Assembly (NCBI GenBank): GCA_019925095.2 | Contig: CM034398.1 | Location: forward strand, 10,617,001 to 10,681,000 | Origin: Dendrolimus kikuchii | Lineage: Eukaryota; Arthropoda; Insecta; Lepidoptera; Lasiocampidae | Direction of reading: 5' to 3' | Length of the DNA stretch: 64,000 nucleotides | Shown: one piece after another, positions 30,852-43,100 of the stretch | Numbering within the stretch: the stretch's first letter is position 1 | How the letters are laid out: each line of letters starts with the position of its first letter | Translations under genes and position numbers: made by a program | Notes under the pieces: model-generated | Databases searched by the model: none | Told to the model about the DNA's origin: nothing | Seen by the model: only the letters and a program-made list of their open reading frames with translations

Positions 30852-32563
30852 TATAATGAATTTGAAACACTATTAATGTTTGATTGTATATTCATATACT
30901 GTATATTGTACAAGTCCTTGGATATAAATAGATTTTCATGAAAGGAGGATGACTTTAGGAGATTTAACATATAAAACATTGTTTATTTTTTAATTTCTTT
31001 CAAAATCGATTTATTATCGATTATTTTAGATGCCATGTTTGTTTATAAGTTGTTTCATAATAAATTAGACCCCCTTTCAATTGTTACGTCAATTTCGCCT
31101 AAGAATCCCGTCGAAACCTCCGCGACAACCTTTAACCTCCCTCTTCCCCCATTTAGAACAGTACTGTGCTAAATCCCCTATTTCTAGAATGTGTAGAATT
31201 CTCAATAGCAGCAGTGATGTTACCAACAGATATTTACTTTGACTACAAAGAATCATTTTATAAAAAGATTTGCTTGGCCCAAAAATATATTAATTTAACA
31301 TAGACTGACGGACAGACACATTTCAATACTTTACACTTTTTTGTTATCTTCATTATCACAGCTTAGTAGAGTTTAAAAATAAAAATGAAGAATGTCTAAT
31401 TTCAAGTTGTGTTCACCTTTATCTAGTTTTTACATCGCATTGTAGGTAAACCTTAGTCATAAGCTCATTAATTGATGAAATGTAAAAAACTGTTGTTGAC
31501 CTTTATTAAATAAATATTCTGGAGACAAGGATGATTATCAATTCGCCCTAGTAATGCAGGAATTAGAGGTTTTTCTGCATTAAATTTTATAACTTATTCG
31601 GAGATTGTTATTTCTAAGATTTTCTTCCATGGTAATAGCACAATATATGATAGTAATAGCCCTAGGATCATCTGCCATCTATCTTCTTAACCAGTATAGT
31701 ATTAATTTAGGTTTCTAATAGTGACAATACATAATACAATGACGATTGTATATGCCAACAATTTGCACGATTCTCACCAGAGGGCAGTGTTTGACGAAAA
31801 ACAAAAGATGATATTTTGCAATGCACTTTTGTTTCAAAAGCGTATATGTTTGTTTAAAAAATAACCAGACCATCGGGAACGTTAAATTTATCAGTGTCAT
31901 TTGTCAAATCTATACTTAAATCACTCTCGATTGCAGTTCAGATAGTAATCTATTTTCGTTGAAGTTGGCTTCAACGCTTTTGGCATTGATTTTACCAATA
32001 TTACAGTGAATAACTGGATAAATATAAAAATGGTAGGTGGACATAAGTAGGAAAACACGCCATCACAATATCTCGATTCTTTCAAGTATAAAAATGCCAA
32101 GTAATGAAGAATTACCTACTTACTCACTAATTTGAGCTGTCTATCATTCTTAACAAGTGTATCATCTATGATTCTTTATTAGGCAGCAGTTCCCTAGAAC
32201 TTTTAGTCTGCGTATATTTATGGTCTTCACCAATACTGTCATATTTAATATTTTCCTTAGTTTAGGGTTGCCTGGAAGAGATCCCTTTAAGTGATAAGGC
32301 CGCCCTTTGTTCAACAATTATTATACATAGTTTCTAAGACAGTACTTTTAATTTTTGGTGAACAATGAAGTGTTTTCATTCATTCATCATCATTGGACAG
32401 AACTTCTCTTCTAGGTTTTCCCTCTATAAGCTTTTTTTATGACATGTTTTTATAAAATTACAAATTAGTTGAGACCGCCAATGCGTTAGCAATGCCTTCG
32501 TTCTTCCAAACATCCATTGACACAGATAACCATTTTCTATCAGATGAATGGTAAACAGTTCAG
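30852..32563. other. Intergenic, nothing recognised
   Basis: AT-rich DNA; no feature could be supported. Confidence 0.5.
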
Positions 32564-32611
32564 TTCAATAAGCAGGCAAACAGCTAGGTACCTGTTTACC
32601 TGCTTATTGAA
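32564..32611. repeat. 20-bp-stem hairpin
   Basis: TTCAATAAGCAGGCAAACAG at 32564-32583 and its complement at 32592-32611 match at 19 of 20 positions around an 8-base loop. Confidence 0.7.
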
Positions 32612-32814
32612 AATGAAAAAAAAACTGTTTTATTATAAAAAAAACCTGGTTATTAATTTAAATAAGTAAATGAAAAGTAATCCTTGTTAATAACACAATA
32701 GGACTATCGTAATTCACAGCGTGTTATTTAACGCTGAATAACATAAATGTAAGATAGTAATGTATAAATTAGGGACGGGTTTATAATTTATATGTCAACG
32801 GTGTCACAAATCAT

Positions 32815-32960
32815 GTGAGATAACGGAGCAGCGCGGCCGTGGCTCGCATAGAGCCTCGGCCACCAGCCACCGCCGACCTTTCTATGACTAATGTGCCCAA
32901 TTAACTCCGAGGAACCGGACCCATACCCAACTCTGTTTACTTTTTCACCAACTTAGATTA
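32815..32960. other. GC-rich island without ORF
   Basis: A locally GC-rich stretch (GGAGCAGCGCGGCCGTGGCT, CTCGGCCACCAGCCACCGCC) in AT-rich DNA, containing an imperfect GGCCGTGGCT/AGCCTCGGCC palindrome. No coding frame or known repeat was recognised. It could be regulatory or an old element. Confidence 0.3.
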
Positions 32961-33539
32961 TAAACAAACATTTACGCAATTTCGCGTCCTCGGTCGACGG
33001 CTGGGGATACTAGTGTAAATAACTTTATAGACGCAGGCAATTACTTACGTATGATATAAAAACAACCACGCGAAGAGAATATAAATAACTTTTTTCCTGA
33101 CTTCTTTTTCTTTCTAAATATGGCTCTACACGGTTTGTTTCTAGTGTCAAATATTCAAGAACATAATATTGAATTTATAATAATCTTTAAGCAAAAACGA
33201 TATAAAAATTGTAGGTCTTTGACTAACGCAAAACGGGGCAGATCTAGCCGTAGCTCGACAAGCACATCTTCGACAAGTTTAGATTTGTAACACTCATATA
33301 ATTTAACCAACATATGTATATTAATAATCGTTCGGTGGTAGAATTAGTGCTGGTAGATCGTAACATACCTGCAAATCGCAGATGGCTTAAACAGTGGCCA
33401 GGTAAAAAGCACCTGTAATAAACGTATATGTATGTTATATAGAGACTAGTGTAAGTAGATAAAGCAAAAGATGCGTGTCAGGATCGTAGCAAGTGGAAAT
33501 CCATTTTTTGTCTACCCCACGAGTGACATAATATGTATT

Positions 33540-33790
33540 AGTATATAATATAATAAATCTGTAGAAGGATCGAGTTTGAACAATGAATTTAAAAATTAGA
33601 AAATAAAACCAGCGGCGTTATTCGGAGCATCAGATTCCGAAAACTATTTTTCGAATTTTTCGATTTTTTTGTGTATTTATGTGTTAGGGCACCTAAATGA
33701 AACTCGACAGAGCTAACTGATATCCCAAAAACACTTAGCATACTTTTTATATTTCTATAAATGACGTCGTTTTCGTAGGACGATTATAGC
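33540..33790. repeat. Dispersed repeat with relative at 7562
   Basis: TATAATAAATCTGTAGAAGG, ATCGAGTTTGAACAATG and ATGAAACTCGACAGAGCTAA are shared with the copy in the GT92 intron, in the same orientation. Confidence 0.6.
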
Positions 33791-34129
33791 TGAAAAGATG
33801 ACACTGCGTTCATGTTTTTTTCGGCGCCATTGCAATTCTCTAACAAATTATGTACGAAAACAAATCTGTACAGAATAACTTCACCCTTCAAATTCCTGCT
33901 AAAATCTCCGGTACTTATTCCAGAACAATTCAATGCCATGCTTTTTATGATAATTTTATCGGTAAAGTTTAAATATCCCGTGGACTGGTTACTTCTTGTA
34001 CAATCATAAATACTTTATAATTTAGACGAATTATATTATGTATACTATAATAATTTCTCAAGTATTAATTTGCAAACAAGGTCTGTTCTAATATCGAAAT
34101 TAGACTCAGTTATTGGCTTTAATTATTTT

Positions 34130-34345
34130 TTTATAGCTGGAGTACGAATAGACAGGCGTCGGCCCACTGTTACCGTCGCCTGTAGACATTTGCGACACAA
34201 GAGATATCACCAACGTCAGCCTTAAAGAAATTTTATGACACCCTTTTTGAAAAACTCCATATCGTAGCACAATGGGAAAACTTCAGCTGGGAGCTCATTC
34301 CAAATCCCCACGGAGCGCAAGAGAAACGTTATAGACTATAATATT
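34130..34345. repeat. Probable dispersed element fragment
   Basis: A GC-richer block (GGCGTCGGCCCACTGTTACC, GCTGGGAGCTCATTCCAAAT, CCCCACGGAGCGCAAGAGAA) resembles a commonly repeated lepidopteran sequence rather than a gene. No second copy is in the window, so this is inference. Confidence 0.35.
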
Positions 34346-36507
34346 TCCTGTTTGTTGTTACTTTCACATAAATACAATAATTTAAATAAAGTTACGAAGT
34401 TTTGTGAGTGCTAACCTATATTATGAAACAGTAGATAGAGTTCATGTTTTTAGCTCTAAACTTGCGACGCAGACGCCCTCATTCCAAAGTGTAGTGAGTT
34501 CTCAACTTTAACTTTGCTTCCAATTACAACTGTTTGCTGCAACCCGCCAGCAAACAGCACCAGCCTTTGGCGGTCCATTACACACTGTCGACAAAGAAGT
34601 TTAGTTGGACTGCACGAGAATTATAAAAGAATATCGTCTCTTTTAGTGTTAATGCATTCTCTATATTTACCCTTACTATCCATTCATTTCCATTACCACT
34701 GGCATGGAATATGAATAATATTCTTTTTGATGCTACAGAGAACGAGATACTGCGGCGTAATAATATTACATCTCTTATCTATAAAAATGTTGTGTTTTTT
34801 CATGTATAACTCTCATGGAAGAAATACTTAGTACTAAATACTTCCAAGTAGGTCCTACAAAAACGATCATAATCCGAACTAAGAGTGTTATAAAGAGATC
34901 TGCGGTTTGATAAAATGATAAAGCAGCCTAAACAATTGCCACAGTTTTGTAATCAATATTAATTTTTCATTAATTAATTTATTAAACAATTTATTATTAT
35001 TGTTATTATTTATTCTTTAAAAAAAATGGTTTGTTCAATTCTAGTTTCTAAATTAAATATCTATATATAAAATTTTATGAGATCTGTTTTGTTGTCTGCT
35101 CTGATGTAGTGAAGACAAATATATTAAAAACTAAAATACGAATGAACTCACTGTTACATTAATATGTTTGTATCTATAGGATGCATTATAGTCGCAAAAA
35201 CTTTCAATAGACGTGAAAAAGTTCAAAAAGTTAAACTAGTGGAACTGCTAGTTCGTTTCGGCGTTGCTATAAATAAGACTAACTACAGCAAGTGCCGTTT
35301 AAAACTACTTCATACTGTTGTGGAGTTTAGTCCCGCTTGCCGAAGTGCCTATGTCGGCGATTCAACTTGACAGTACACGAAAGGAGACATTCGTGAAAGC
35401 GTGAAGAATTATACAATTTTTAAAAATTCCACATTAATATGGGTGAATAATGCAAGGAATGCCAAAATGCCAGTAAAAACAGAATTTGAAGCTCTTAAAT
35501 CTTACTTACCAGATGGCGGCACATTCGTTATTAACATGCTTTTTACGCTACCTTATATAAAACATGTTTTACATAAATCAGTTCAAATTGCAGATAAATA
35601 TTTTAAGACTTAATATTATCATCGGCATCACACAAGGTTTATCGAGTCATAGCCAAACATCTGGTAGATGTGACCAAAATGCTGGTGTACACACTTCGGG
35701 TGACACAATAACGTTGCCATCCAACGAGGTAACATTAATACCTAATTCATTTAGTTAAGAAAATTTATCATTATCCTATCATTATATAATACAATTTAAA
35801 TTCAAATTATAAAATACAATAATTAATTAATAAGACTAATATTGGAGCACTATACCCGCATCTCAATCCTATAAGACTTAATTTAATGTATGATTTACTA
35901 TAAAAATTATGTTAATACTTGAAGAGTAGATAACATTATTGTAGCGCTATCGAGTCCTCTATGGTTTAAGAGATTTCAAAAGAATTTTTATAATAGATCT
36001 TTCTCTTTCTAGTATTACTTTTCTATAGCTGTATTTAGTTAATTGACCGTGAACTTTATATTCATAATATAATTTCTATTTTAGCCCATTAGTGTATTTC
36101 TGATCTATCATTTTGAACGTTAACATTATTTTTTAAAATCTGTAGCCATTTCGGCAAAAACCGAATCCTATACCAACGTCTTGGCCGTCCGACTACCAGT
36201 TTGTTCGTTTGTACATGTGAAACAGATTTTTTTTATTTCTTAGATACAAAGCAAAATAATAAATAATTGTGTTATTTATAATGACCTAAATCGAAATTAA
36301 AAATATAAACTGAGAAATAGATTTAAAAATTGACTGAGTTATCAACAGACTGAAATGTAATCTAGATTAGCGTGAACTGAAACACAATGAAACCATTATT
36401 TGTTCACTATTTTGTTACTTGTGTATAAATATAGTCTTGTTGACTTGATGGTCCGTGTTGGCATCACCAATAATTTGATTTTGACATGTAATAGTGCAAA
36501 ATAAAAC

Positions 36508-36511
<4 letters not shown>
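34346..36511. other. Intergenic, no convincing gene
   Basis: Short open frames near 35164-35760 lack splice or homology support. A Helitron-like start (ATATCTATATATAAAATT) at about 35057 has no matching end. Confidence 0.45.
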
Positions 36512-36562
<51 letters not shown>

Positions 36563-36639
36563 ATATAGGCCAATTAATGGGTTGAAGTAAAAATTGTTTC
36601 ACGATATATATTGTATATAACGTGAAACAATTTTTACAC

Positions 36640-36720
<81 letters not shown>

Positions 36721-36755
36721 ATTTTTACTTCAACCCATTAATTGGCCTATATCCC
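36512..36755. repeat. Perfect 36-bp inverted repeat bracketed by (TA)n
   Basis: The arms are 36560-36595 (starting GGGATATAGGCCAATTAATG) and 36720-36755, exact reverse complements. Between them is a second inverted pair, AATTGTTTCACG/CGTGAAACAATT, and a ~75-base (TA)n run (36642-36715). Another (TA)n run, about 36512-36559, lies left of the first arm. Confidence 0.9.
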
Positions 36756-38404
36756 AATCAGTTAATTTCATTTTGTTTTCTAGATGTAACTACTATCTAT
36801 TGATCCTAGTTTAAGTATAAAATTAAAAAAAAATGTTACAGAAATATAATATTATCGTGCAGTACTCAAATGTATAAAAGATATTGTTTTATTACTTTAG
36901 TCTGGTCACAATACTTTTTTACTTCTTATAAAACTCTGTCTGAGATGTGTGTAGACATAAACTTGATCCATAAATTATATTAGTATATTTCACTTCAAAG
37001 GCCTACAACTTCAACAATGCTTATCTTAATTTGACCGATATGGTTTATAATATATGTTTTACATAATAAAACGCGGGTTGAGAGTTTCAATAATATTTTC
37101 TAAATGAAAATCGAGAGAAGAATGAGTTGTTGCAACCTCTGGTAAATAGCAAAAATGTAGGGAATATTTTTGCAGTTTTAGTTTATATTTCCAGTATCTT
37201 TCCCATGGTATTACTATTCGTAATTCCGTTTGACCATTAAAAATAACTCGTTACAAAAATAATGCTCAGAAGGCTTATAAGGATAAGTATGTAACAACCG
37301 TGGCAATAAGCGGCCGGGGCTAGGCGGGGCGATGCGGTGCCATATCTGAAACTTTGACCATAACGGAGGCCTTCCGCGATTAAAGTAATATCCTTTCGAG
37401 ACAAGTTCTCAAGTGCACCCGTGCCGGTCTCCGCTAGTTATGTACGTCTACCTAACTAATAAAACACGCATTAAATGCCCTTGCTTACACCAAAAAAGCG
37501 AAAAGTACCCACAAAATAAAGTCAATAAAAAGGTACCTTTATTAGATACTGTCTCTCCTATCCTAAAGGCGTTACGGAGTAAAACAAATAGTAAACAGTC
37601 CCTAGCAGGAAAACCAAGATTGGGGTCGTCAGTGTGTATTGTCTAGTGGAATTTTATAGACGTACATTGTAAATAAGACCCTTATAATGATATTCCGAAG
37701 TAGCTGGTCGTGTAAATGAATACAGGTACCGGCTGAAATATCAGAGCAATTTGACAACGCAACCCGTTTCAGTCAAACGCTCCACAATGCGGAACGAGTG
37801 AAATGTTGCCAATAAAAAAGGTCAAACGGATAGCCCCGGGCTCGGTTTTCAATATCTCACGGTAGTCGCAGGTAGGGGCGGTGTATTTTGAGGGGGCTGT
37901 CAAATACATCCTCATTTTACCTGTCAATCGCATGTTTCTAGGGGAGCGAATTAGAGTCTCCGTTCAATCATAAGATTGAGAGCGTTCTCGTAAATATATT
38001 TCATCCAGGTTGGGCTTCCTATTTCCTTCCAGGTATTGTTGAAATTTGTCATGGAAGGAATATAATTGACATTAGATATACGTAAATTTGAAAATTTATA
38101 TCCGAACTATTATAGCTTTCGCTTCGCACGCGTGTATTTCAAACACCTATCACGTAGAAACTATTTCTATTTCCGGGACAAAACGTGTTCTAAGTTCATC
38201 TCTGTTAACGAAAGCACATATACCTACTGAATTATATACTATCACTTAATTATACACGTACTTACCTATTATAAAATATGCATATGAAATTTATTGCGAG
38301 GCTTACTTTCAAAAGTTTTAAATACTATTCAAGAAATCACGCAAAATGCGATAAATAATTACTAAATACATCTGTTACAAATATTAGTCCGTAAATTTTC
38401 TTAT
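36756..38404. other. Intergenic, nothing recognised
   Basis: A GC-richer patch occurs at about 37300-37440 (AAGCGGCCGGGGCTAGGCGG). The open frame beginning near there starts with a non-ATG codon and shows no domain. No gene is called. Confidence 0.45.
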
Positions 38405-38632
38405 TGCAGAGCTTGGACCTCGCTGTTTAGGGGAGGGAATAGATGGTATATTCACATAAGTAATCTCGATGTGCATGCAGGTTTTCGCACTGTTTTCTTA
38501 TAACAAACAGCTCGTGGTGATTGTATCATTATGCAAATCAGTTCAGAAAAACGGTGCTTTCCAGCCAGAACTCGAACCCACATTACTGGAAGTTGATTCG
38601 AATGCCTTAGCCACCACCTCTATCATACCACC
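38405..38632 (-). mobile_element. tRNA-derived SINE, copy 1
   Basis: Read on the minus strand, the head has an A-box-like TGGTGGCTAAGGCATTCG and a B-box-like GGGTTCGAGTTC. A body ending near the GGACCTCGCTGTTTAGGGGA block follows. It shares ATCTCGATGTGCA and GATTGTATCATTATGCA-type blocks with the next copy. Confidence 0.75.
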
Positions 38633-38852
38633 GTATGAATGTTAGCTAAACCTAAAAATTAGTTACTGACTTGTCAGAATTACTCAGCTTGCGTACTTTA
38701 GCAAAAACGTACATACACACATACCTTTTAATGTCAGTTATTCATGTCTGATATTAAAAAGTAGATAATAGATAATATGTGTGATTTAATAAATAAATGT
38801 AATAGATGCACTTATTTTCAATTTAAAAAAATCTAAATATATACATAATAAT

Positions 38853-39153
38853 AATAATGATATCAGCCCATGTAAATGTCCCACTGCTGGGCTCGGGCCT
38901 CCCATTATAGGGGGGAACGGACAGTATACCTGCCACGCTTGTCCAAGGCGGCTTGACAGGTTTGACACATCGGTTATCTCGATGTGCAGGTTGCATCACG
39001 ATGTTTTCCTTCACCGTTGATAGTACATGGTAATTGTAACAATATGCACATTAGATCAGAAAACTGACTAAATGGTGCATGCGGTCCGGCAAGGATCGAA
39101 CCCGCGCCCTTTTGCGTTTGGTACGCGTGCGTTAGCCATTACGCTACCACGAC
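38853..39153 (-). mobile_element. tRNA-derived SINE, copy 2
   Basis: The minus-strand head has GTAGCGTAATGGCTAACGC and the B box GGTTCGATCC. The body contains CACATCGAGATAACCGATGT and ends in the lepidopteran-typical CCCAGCAGTGGGACATTTAC sequence. It has the same orientation and family as 38405-38632, about 220 bp away. Confidence 0.85.
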
Positions 39154-39525
39154 TATATACATAAACAACTTAAAAATTATTTTAAAATATGTTAAATAAA
39201 GAGCTCAAACTGACATTCACAGAATTTTAATTTACTTAATTAGATCAAAAGGAATAATTATAACTCCAATTTTAAATACCGTTTACCAAATCAATTTAAT
39301 ATAATTGCCACTTTTTGATGTCATTATTATAAACATAATTTATCATATTATTGTTATTTTATTATTCATTTTACTTGATTAAAAAATCAAATTTCAATTA
39401 ATTATTTGTGATTATCGCTTAACATTTAAGAGAAATGTTATCTACTTAAGATTTATTGCTTTAAGATGTTATTATCATAATAATATCGTATTTCTCAGAA
39501 CGTATATTGCAGACTAAGTCCCCGA

Positions 39526-39868
39526 TTAAATGGTCGTATAGTGAAGCATTTCAGATATTCGTTTCCATTGCAAAGGCTCTTGGAAACTAATCCAGTTCGA
39601 ACAGTTCCAAATGTCGGAATTTGTGTATCGAAGTCCGTCAGATTCATTGAAATCGATCAGAACTGAGAGAATGGCCACTCCAGGAGATTGCAAGGCCTGT
39701 AACCAATAGCCGTACACTCTGCATAAATCGTCTGCCAATTTGATATCGACTTATCGTAGTACTGTTTACAGTGTTTACATTCTCTATTGAAGTTAGAGAG
39801 ATAATTTCTTGGTAGTACTCCTGGTTTTTTTGTTCTTCGTTGGTTGGAAGGACAGGCAATGACAACAA
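39526..39868 (-). pseudogene. Coding-like fragment, unidentified
   Basis: Two overlapping minus-strand frames look like parts of one protein interrupted by a shift near 39730. The upstream part has NEEQKNQEYYQEIISLTSIE. The downstream part has DDLCRVYGYWLQALQSPGVA and SNWISFQEPLQWKRISEML. The composition is protein-like, with no poly-residue or repeat character. I do not recognise the family and see no complete gene. Confidence 0.3.
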
Positions 39869-40030
39869 TTAATTTTGCAGTGTCAGTTTAGCTAAATTGT
39901 ATGGTTTTAGACTATTGCCATACAATAGAGTTTTGTAGCAAAAAGCCACAGTTCGCATTTTCCACACAACAATATAATTATTATTTTAAAACCATGAATA
40001 TGCTATAACTGTGGTTAAGTACTATTATAA

Positions 40031-40076
40031 AAAATATTTTTAAGAAATAAAACTACTACTACTAGTAGTTTTTATT
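40031..40076. repeat. Short palindrome
   Basis: AAAAATATTTTTAAGAAATA, then AAACTACTACTACTAGTAGT and TTTTATTTTTAT form an imperfect inverted repeat centred on CTACTAGTAG. Confidence 0.6.
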
Positions 40077-40142
40077 TTTATACTACGGCATGGTTACGAT
40101 ACTTTACGTTAAGTCTTTTTGAGTAATATATTAAAAAATTAA

Positions 40143-43100
40143 GTGAAGTGTATGTGTTTGAACGTGTATATTAATGGGGTCATGTCAGAAGCGTGCTCGT
40201 CGCGATCCCCGCTGGCCCAGAGGGCCACAATTCTGACCCGAGTTCACACACGTGCAGTGCACGATAGGGCGTCCCCCGCAGGCGACGCTCACCGATGCGC
40301 CCCCGTCGGTGTGAACTCTCGCGCATGCGGCGAAGGGGGCCGCCACCCTTCACGCAGCGCCAAACCTGGCGGGTCGAGAGGAGCAGAGTGCCGTATAGGC
40401 ACGTGGAATGTGAGAGGTGGAATGAAAGATAAGATGGACGAAATGATTGATATAATGAATGAGAGAAGCCTGGATGCCTTATGTCTGACAGAGACAAAGC
40501 GGAAGGGGTGCGACATCGATGACCTCCCCGGTGGCATGCTTGCTCTGTGGTCCGGCGTGGACCTGGACGAGCGTGCAAGTGGGGGGGTAGGCGTCGTACT
40601 CTCAACCCGCTTTGTGTCTGGAGTAAAAGACTATTGTCTGGTGAACCCGAGACTTCTCTGGGTCCGTCTAAAACTGGGGATTACGCGAGTTTTTCTGGTC
40701 GCAGCTTATGCTCCCGTAAGCTCAGCGGATCCCCAAGAACTCGAGAAGTTTTGGGAGTCTGTGAGAGAAATTCTGGATCTGGCTGAAGGGAATGAAAGAA
40801 TAATTATGTGTGGTGATCTTAATGGCTGGGTGGGCACCAAACGAGACGGCCTTGAGGCTGTCCTTGGACCCTATGGTGACAAGAGAGTGAACGATGCTGG
40901 TAGGCCAATCATAGACGTATGCATGGAAAGAAACTTGCTTGTGTCGAACACCTTATTCCATCATAAGGATATTCACACGTATACATGGGGAATGAATGAT
41001 CAGAAAAGTATGATTGATCTGATTTTAATAGATAGTCGCCTCCGAAACACAATAATGGATACAAGAGCCTACAGAGGCCCCACTCTTGAAACGGACCACT
41101 ACCTGGTGATAAGCCGGTTTGTGGGCCTTTTCAGGAAGTGGAGACACTGGCGAGTGCGTACCAATTTCGGGGAGCTTGAAAGAATAAAGTGTGAAAAATT
41201 GGAAGATGTTAGTGTAAGGAGTATGTATGCGCGCCTAGTCGAAGAAAGGCTTGCAAAAGCGGACTTCTCCGACTTAGATGTGGATAATGACTGGGATAGT
41301 ATGAAAGAAAGTATAGTGGAAAGCGCAAAAGAAGCATGTGGATGCGCAAAGAGGCACATAACAACGAAAGGTGATGAATGGTGGGACGCGGATGTTAAAT
41401 CCAGCGTAGAGAGAAAGAGAAAAGCCTGGCTGGATTATGTTGCTTCTTTGCAACAGAATGACAGTATGAAAGAGATGAAGAAAGAAATTTATCGCCTCTG
41501 CAAGAACGAAACCAAAGCTTTAGTGAAAGAGAAGCGCGAAAGTATAAAATTGAAAGAAGAAGAGAAGCTGACGGAGAACTTCAAGGCGAATACCAAACTC
41601 TTTTGGAGAGAGGTTAAGAAGTCTCGGGGTTGTTCGTCAGCTTCCAGAATGGAAAGAATAAAATCTAAAGCAGGGGACGTTCTTGCTAACCCACAAGAGG
41701 TGTTAGCGCGATGGAGTGAATATTTTAGAGAAATGTATGATGATATCCCGGATGCTGGCACCACGACTGAGTCTGTGACTGACTCCGAGGAGTCAGCATC
41801 CGAGATCACGTTGGAAGAGATCGAATGGTCGATAAGAAGTCTGAAAAATGGAAAGGCAGGAGGAATCGATAGTGTGTCTGCTGAGATGATCAAATATGGT
41901 GGAACCTGCGTCCGGGACGCTTTCCTGTCCTTATGCAACTTGTGCTGGAGGACGGGAAAGGTTCCCAAGGACTGGAGGCGCGCTGTCATCGTGCCCTTGT
42001 ATAAAGGCAAGGGGTCACGTATGGAGTGCGCCAGCTACAGGGCCATCAGTTTGATCAGCACAGCATCTAAAGTGTATACGAAGATTATTGAAAAGAGAAT
42101 GAGAGTGGTATCCGATGGATTACTGTGGGATGCACAAGGTGGTTTCAGAAATGGAAGGGGATGTATGGATCAAGTTTTCTCTCTCCGCAATATCGTAGAG
42201 AAGCAGCTGGCTATGGGCCGGAAGGTTTTCTGCGGTTTTGTGGATCTAGAGAAAGCATTTGACAGGGTTGTGCGGAAGGAGCTCTGGGACATATTGCCCG
42301 GATATGGGATTAATGGCCAATTGATGCGTGCTGTGCAGTCCACTTACGAGGACTGTATGGCATGCGTGCGAGTGGATGGCAGCCTGTCGCCCTGGTTTGA
42401 CGTCAATATTGGCGTCAGGCAGGGCTGCGTGCTGTCGGCTTTGCTGTTCATCCTATACCTGGACGATTGTCTCCAGAGAATAAGATTGATGGATGTTGGG
42501 GTGCGAATGAGTGATCTAGTTGTAAGCACCTTGCTTTATGCGGATGATGCCGTGCTTTTAGCCGAATCGCCATCAGAACTGCAAACACTAGTCACAATGA
42601 TGAAAGATGACTGTCAGGCGAGAGGCTTACATTTGAATGCGAAGAAAACAAAGGTTATGGTGTTTGAAAGAGAAGAAACCAGAACGAATGCAAGGATAAT
42701 GGTCGATGATGTTATGCTGGAGCAAGTGAATGAGTTTGTATATCTTGGATGTGCTTTTAGCAGGGATGGAAGGTACACCGCTGATATAGAAAGAAGAGTA
42801 AATTTGGGGAATAGTTTGAATGGAGCGTTAGGTAAACTTCTAGGCGCTAAGAACCTCAGCCAGAAGGCCCAGCTCGCCATACACAACGCGGTGCTGGTAC
42901 CTACGCTCACGTATGGAAGCGAGAGTTGGGTATGGACGAGAGAGCATGAAAGTAGAGTAAACGCGGTTGAGATGCGAGCACTGCGCAAAATCTGCGGAGT
43001 GACGCTCGCGGACCGCGTTCGTAATACCGAAGTAAGAAAGAGAGTTGGTCTGAAAGAGAGTGTCGGGGTGAAGGTAAGGAAAGGAATGCTCCGGTGGTTC

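Noticed and set aside
35401..35613. 70-codon ORF with PDGGTFVINMLF
   Set aside because: Non-ATG start, no recognisable domain, no splice support; I could not tell it from chance.
36396..36641. Minus-strand ORF rich in Tyr-Ile repeats
   Set aside because: It is a translation of the (TA)n microsatellite and flanking fold-back.
37413..37646. 77-codon ORF
   Set aside because: Begins with a non-ATG codon, no domain, no splice context.
41489..42010. 173-codon antisense ORF within the LINE
   Set aside because: Shadow of the RTE reverse-transcriptase ORF; no domain. Other antisense frames in 40180-43334 were rejected for the same reason.
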